The notes below the pieces were generated by a model. That model had not been told where the DNA came from. It ran no database searches and saw only the letters and a list, made by a program, of their open reading frames with translations. A stretch of 64,000 nt of DNA from Mesorhizobium sp. (lineage in GTDB: Bacteria > Pseudomonadota > Alphaproteobacteria > Rhizobiales > Rhizobiaceae): assembly GCA_004017535.1 (NCBI GenBank), contig SAJS01000003.1, positions 248,001 to 312,000 on the forward strand. Reading direction: 5' to 3'. The translations under genes and the position numbers were made by a program. This document shows positions 63,080 to 64,000 of this stretch, one piece after another. Each line of letters starts with the position of its first letter. Position 1 is the first letter of the stretch.

Positions 63080-63185
63080 TTAAAGCATGTCTCCCGAAAG
63101 TGGGAACCGGTTTCGGGATAAAGACATGCGCAAATCAAGACCTAAAGCGCATGGAGCGAATCCGAAGGATCGCGACGCGCTTTAA
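63080..63185. repeat. Two-hairpin repeat, related to family C
   Basis: GCATGTCTCCCGAAAG ... GATAAAGACATGC, then AAAGCGCATGG ... GACGCGCTTT: two hairpins with a short linker. The layout matches a repeat common in Rhizobiales. It separates the 62849 gene from the EcfG promoter at 63226. Confidence 0.65.
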
Positions 63186-63225
63186 GACTTCGGTCCGGAC
63201 AGCGCGGGACTGTGGGCCCACACCG

Positions 63226-63250
63226 GGAACGGAAGCCATGTGCTCCCGTT
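63226..63250 (+). promoter_or_regulatory. EcfG-type general-stress promoter
   Basis: GGAAC, 16 bases, CGTT, 55 bases before the 24-residue frame at 63306. No other start lies between. Confidence 0.8.
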
Positions 63251-63305
63251 GGTCGCAGGCGAAAGCTGCACAGGCAGCGCCTCATCAAGAATTGAGAGAG
63301 AAGAC

Positions 63306-63380
63306 ATGAACAACATCATCTGGCTCGTAGGAGCAATCGTCATCGTCCTTGCCATCCTTGGATTCCTTGGCATCCGGTGA
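63306..63380 (+). CDS. 24-residue membrane peptide
   Basis: MNNIIWLVGAIVIVLAILGF followed by LGIR and TGA. One hydrophobic segment fills almost the whole peptide. GAGAGAAGAC precedes ATG, and an exact EcfG promoter lies upstream. Similar very short hydrophobic frames occur in rhizobial stress genes. Confidence 0.65.
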   Translation: MNNIIWLVGAIVIVLAILGFLGIR

Positions 63381-63396
63381 CGCCGGCGGAAGGGAG

Positions 63397-63594
63397 CTAA
63401 GTGAGGAGCCGCTCCCGGTGGGCAATATGAAGCGCCTGCGTGACCTCGAACAGATCAAGCAGCTCCAATGCCTGCTCGGCCGGAGCGCCGAGCTCGATGA
63501 GGCGATCGATAATCTCACGCTGGCGAGAAATATGACGCGCTCCTGTGCGGATATGACGATTGAGCATCTGAAGCTGGGTTTCGGAGCTAACCAT
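63397..63594 (-). CDS. Small conserved helical protein
   Basis: A 65-residue protein starting MVSSETQLQMLNRHIRTGAR, then HISRQREIIDRLIELGAPAE and LLDLFEVTQALHIAHRERLL. The pattern RQREIIxRLIELG...F..TQALHxxHRxRLL is one I know from many Rhizobiales small proteins, function unknown. Confidence 0.7.
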   Translation of the reverse strand: MVSSETQLQMLNRHIRTGARHISRQREIIDRLIELGAPAEQALELLDLFEVTQALHIAHRERLLT

Positions 63595-63767
63595 CTGGTC
63601 CCAACGCGGGGGTGAGGATCGTCTCGCAACAAACTATTATGCGCCTGCGATCGCGCGCGGGCTTTGATTTTCATCAATTTCCCGAGGGCCTGGTCGTTCA
63701 TGCGCGCCTCGACTCCTCTCTGCCAACGGGATATGATTCCAAAGCTCGGAGAGTGAGGCGAGCCTGG

Positions 63768-64000
63768 ATGGACCGCTTTATCGCCAGAGAGAACATCAAG
63801 CACTTCGTGGACCGCCTTCAAACGGAGACGGACGACGGCACCAGAGCGACGGTTCAAAGGTTGCTGATTGCTGAAGAGGACAAATTCGCGAAATTGTCCG
63901 AACGGCTGGACATGGTGGACCAGAACATCCTCAGGATCGCCGAACTTGCAGTGCTGCAGCGGGCAAAGGTCGACGACATGCGCTGTGATGGCGACGGCGC
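63768..64000 (+). CDS. Conserved helical protein (C-terminus outside the window)
   Basis: A frame from ATG 63768 open to the window end. MDRFIARENIKHFVDRLQTE then TVQRLLIAEEDKFAKLSERL is characteristic of a short Rhizobiales family of unknown function (DRFIARENIxHFxxxL...LLxxEExKL). At least 77 codons are visible. Confidence 0.7.
   Translation, partial: MDRFIARENIKHFVDRLQTETDDGTRATVQRLLIAEEDKFAKLSERLDMVDQNILRIAELAVLQRAKVDDMRCDGDG

Overview
The window reads as chromosomal DNA of a rhizobial alphaproteobacterium, most likely Mesorhizobium or a close relative. The base composition is GC-rich. The general amino-acid permease genes aapJQMP sit beside a cystathionine beta-lyase gene, groESL carries a CIRCE operator, and there are ChoX/BetI-like proteins, HWE-kinase and EcfG-type promoter signals, and intergenic palindromes typical of Rhizobiales. 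No rRNA, tRNA, CRISPR array or integrase was found. All calls rest on reading the sequence; no database search was run.

Layout. 1-5.1 kb: a minus-strand catabolic cluster (PLP enzyme fragment, FAD lactone oxidase, MFS exporter) facing a TetR regulator, then an ATP-grasp protein and a methyltransferase. 5.2-7.5 kb: groES-groEL with promoter, CIRCE and terminator. 7.9-13.5 kb: LysE exporter, a four-gene run of small unknowns, GST, CsbD-like protein, Tat-type phosphoesterase, exported proteins. 13.7-19.3 kb: ChoX-like binding protein coupled to an alpha/beta hydrolase and facing a BetI-like regulator, then LysR, cupin and fumC. 19.8-26.3 kb: two DoxX genes, the ppk-ppx pair, a zinc-finger protein and an FAD monooxygenase. 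27.2-33.2 kb: aapJQMP (minus) and metC (plus). 33.2-36.3 kb: an ECF sigma factor, DUF4142 and cupredoxin genes, and an HPP-CBS protein. 36.4-41.8 kb: enoyl-CoA hydratase/TetR pair, ion transporter, Cys-rich protein and hybrid histidine kinase. 41.8-46.1 kb: many very small proteins, msrA and a GFA-family protein. 46.3-50.1 kb: a decayed prophage whose terminase and lysis genes remain. 50.3-64 kb: mostly small stress-type proteins, with kynA/lrp, an HWE kinase, cspA and a Crp-type regulator.

How the parts fit. Six exact copies of the alphaproteobacterial general-stress promoter (GGAAC, 16-17 bases, CGTT) lie in the 42-63 kb part, four of them 24-53 bases before small ORFs (a fifth 48 and a sixth 33 bases before), including a divergent pair and one before a 24-residue peptide. 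An HWE-type sensor kinase, the kinase class that feeds this response in the group, lies among them. Separately, the ECF sigma gene at 33.3 kb and the DUF4142/cupredoxin pair behind it each carry the same other motif (GGGAAC, 14 bases, CGCATCCAAT), which suggests an autoregulated ECF circuit. Dispersed palindromic repeats of three families punctuate the gaps; one copy sits inside the prophage terminase gene, so that family has moved.
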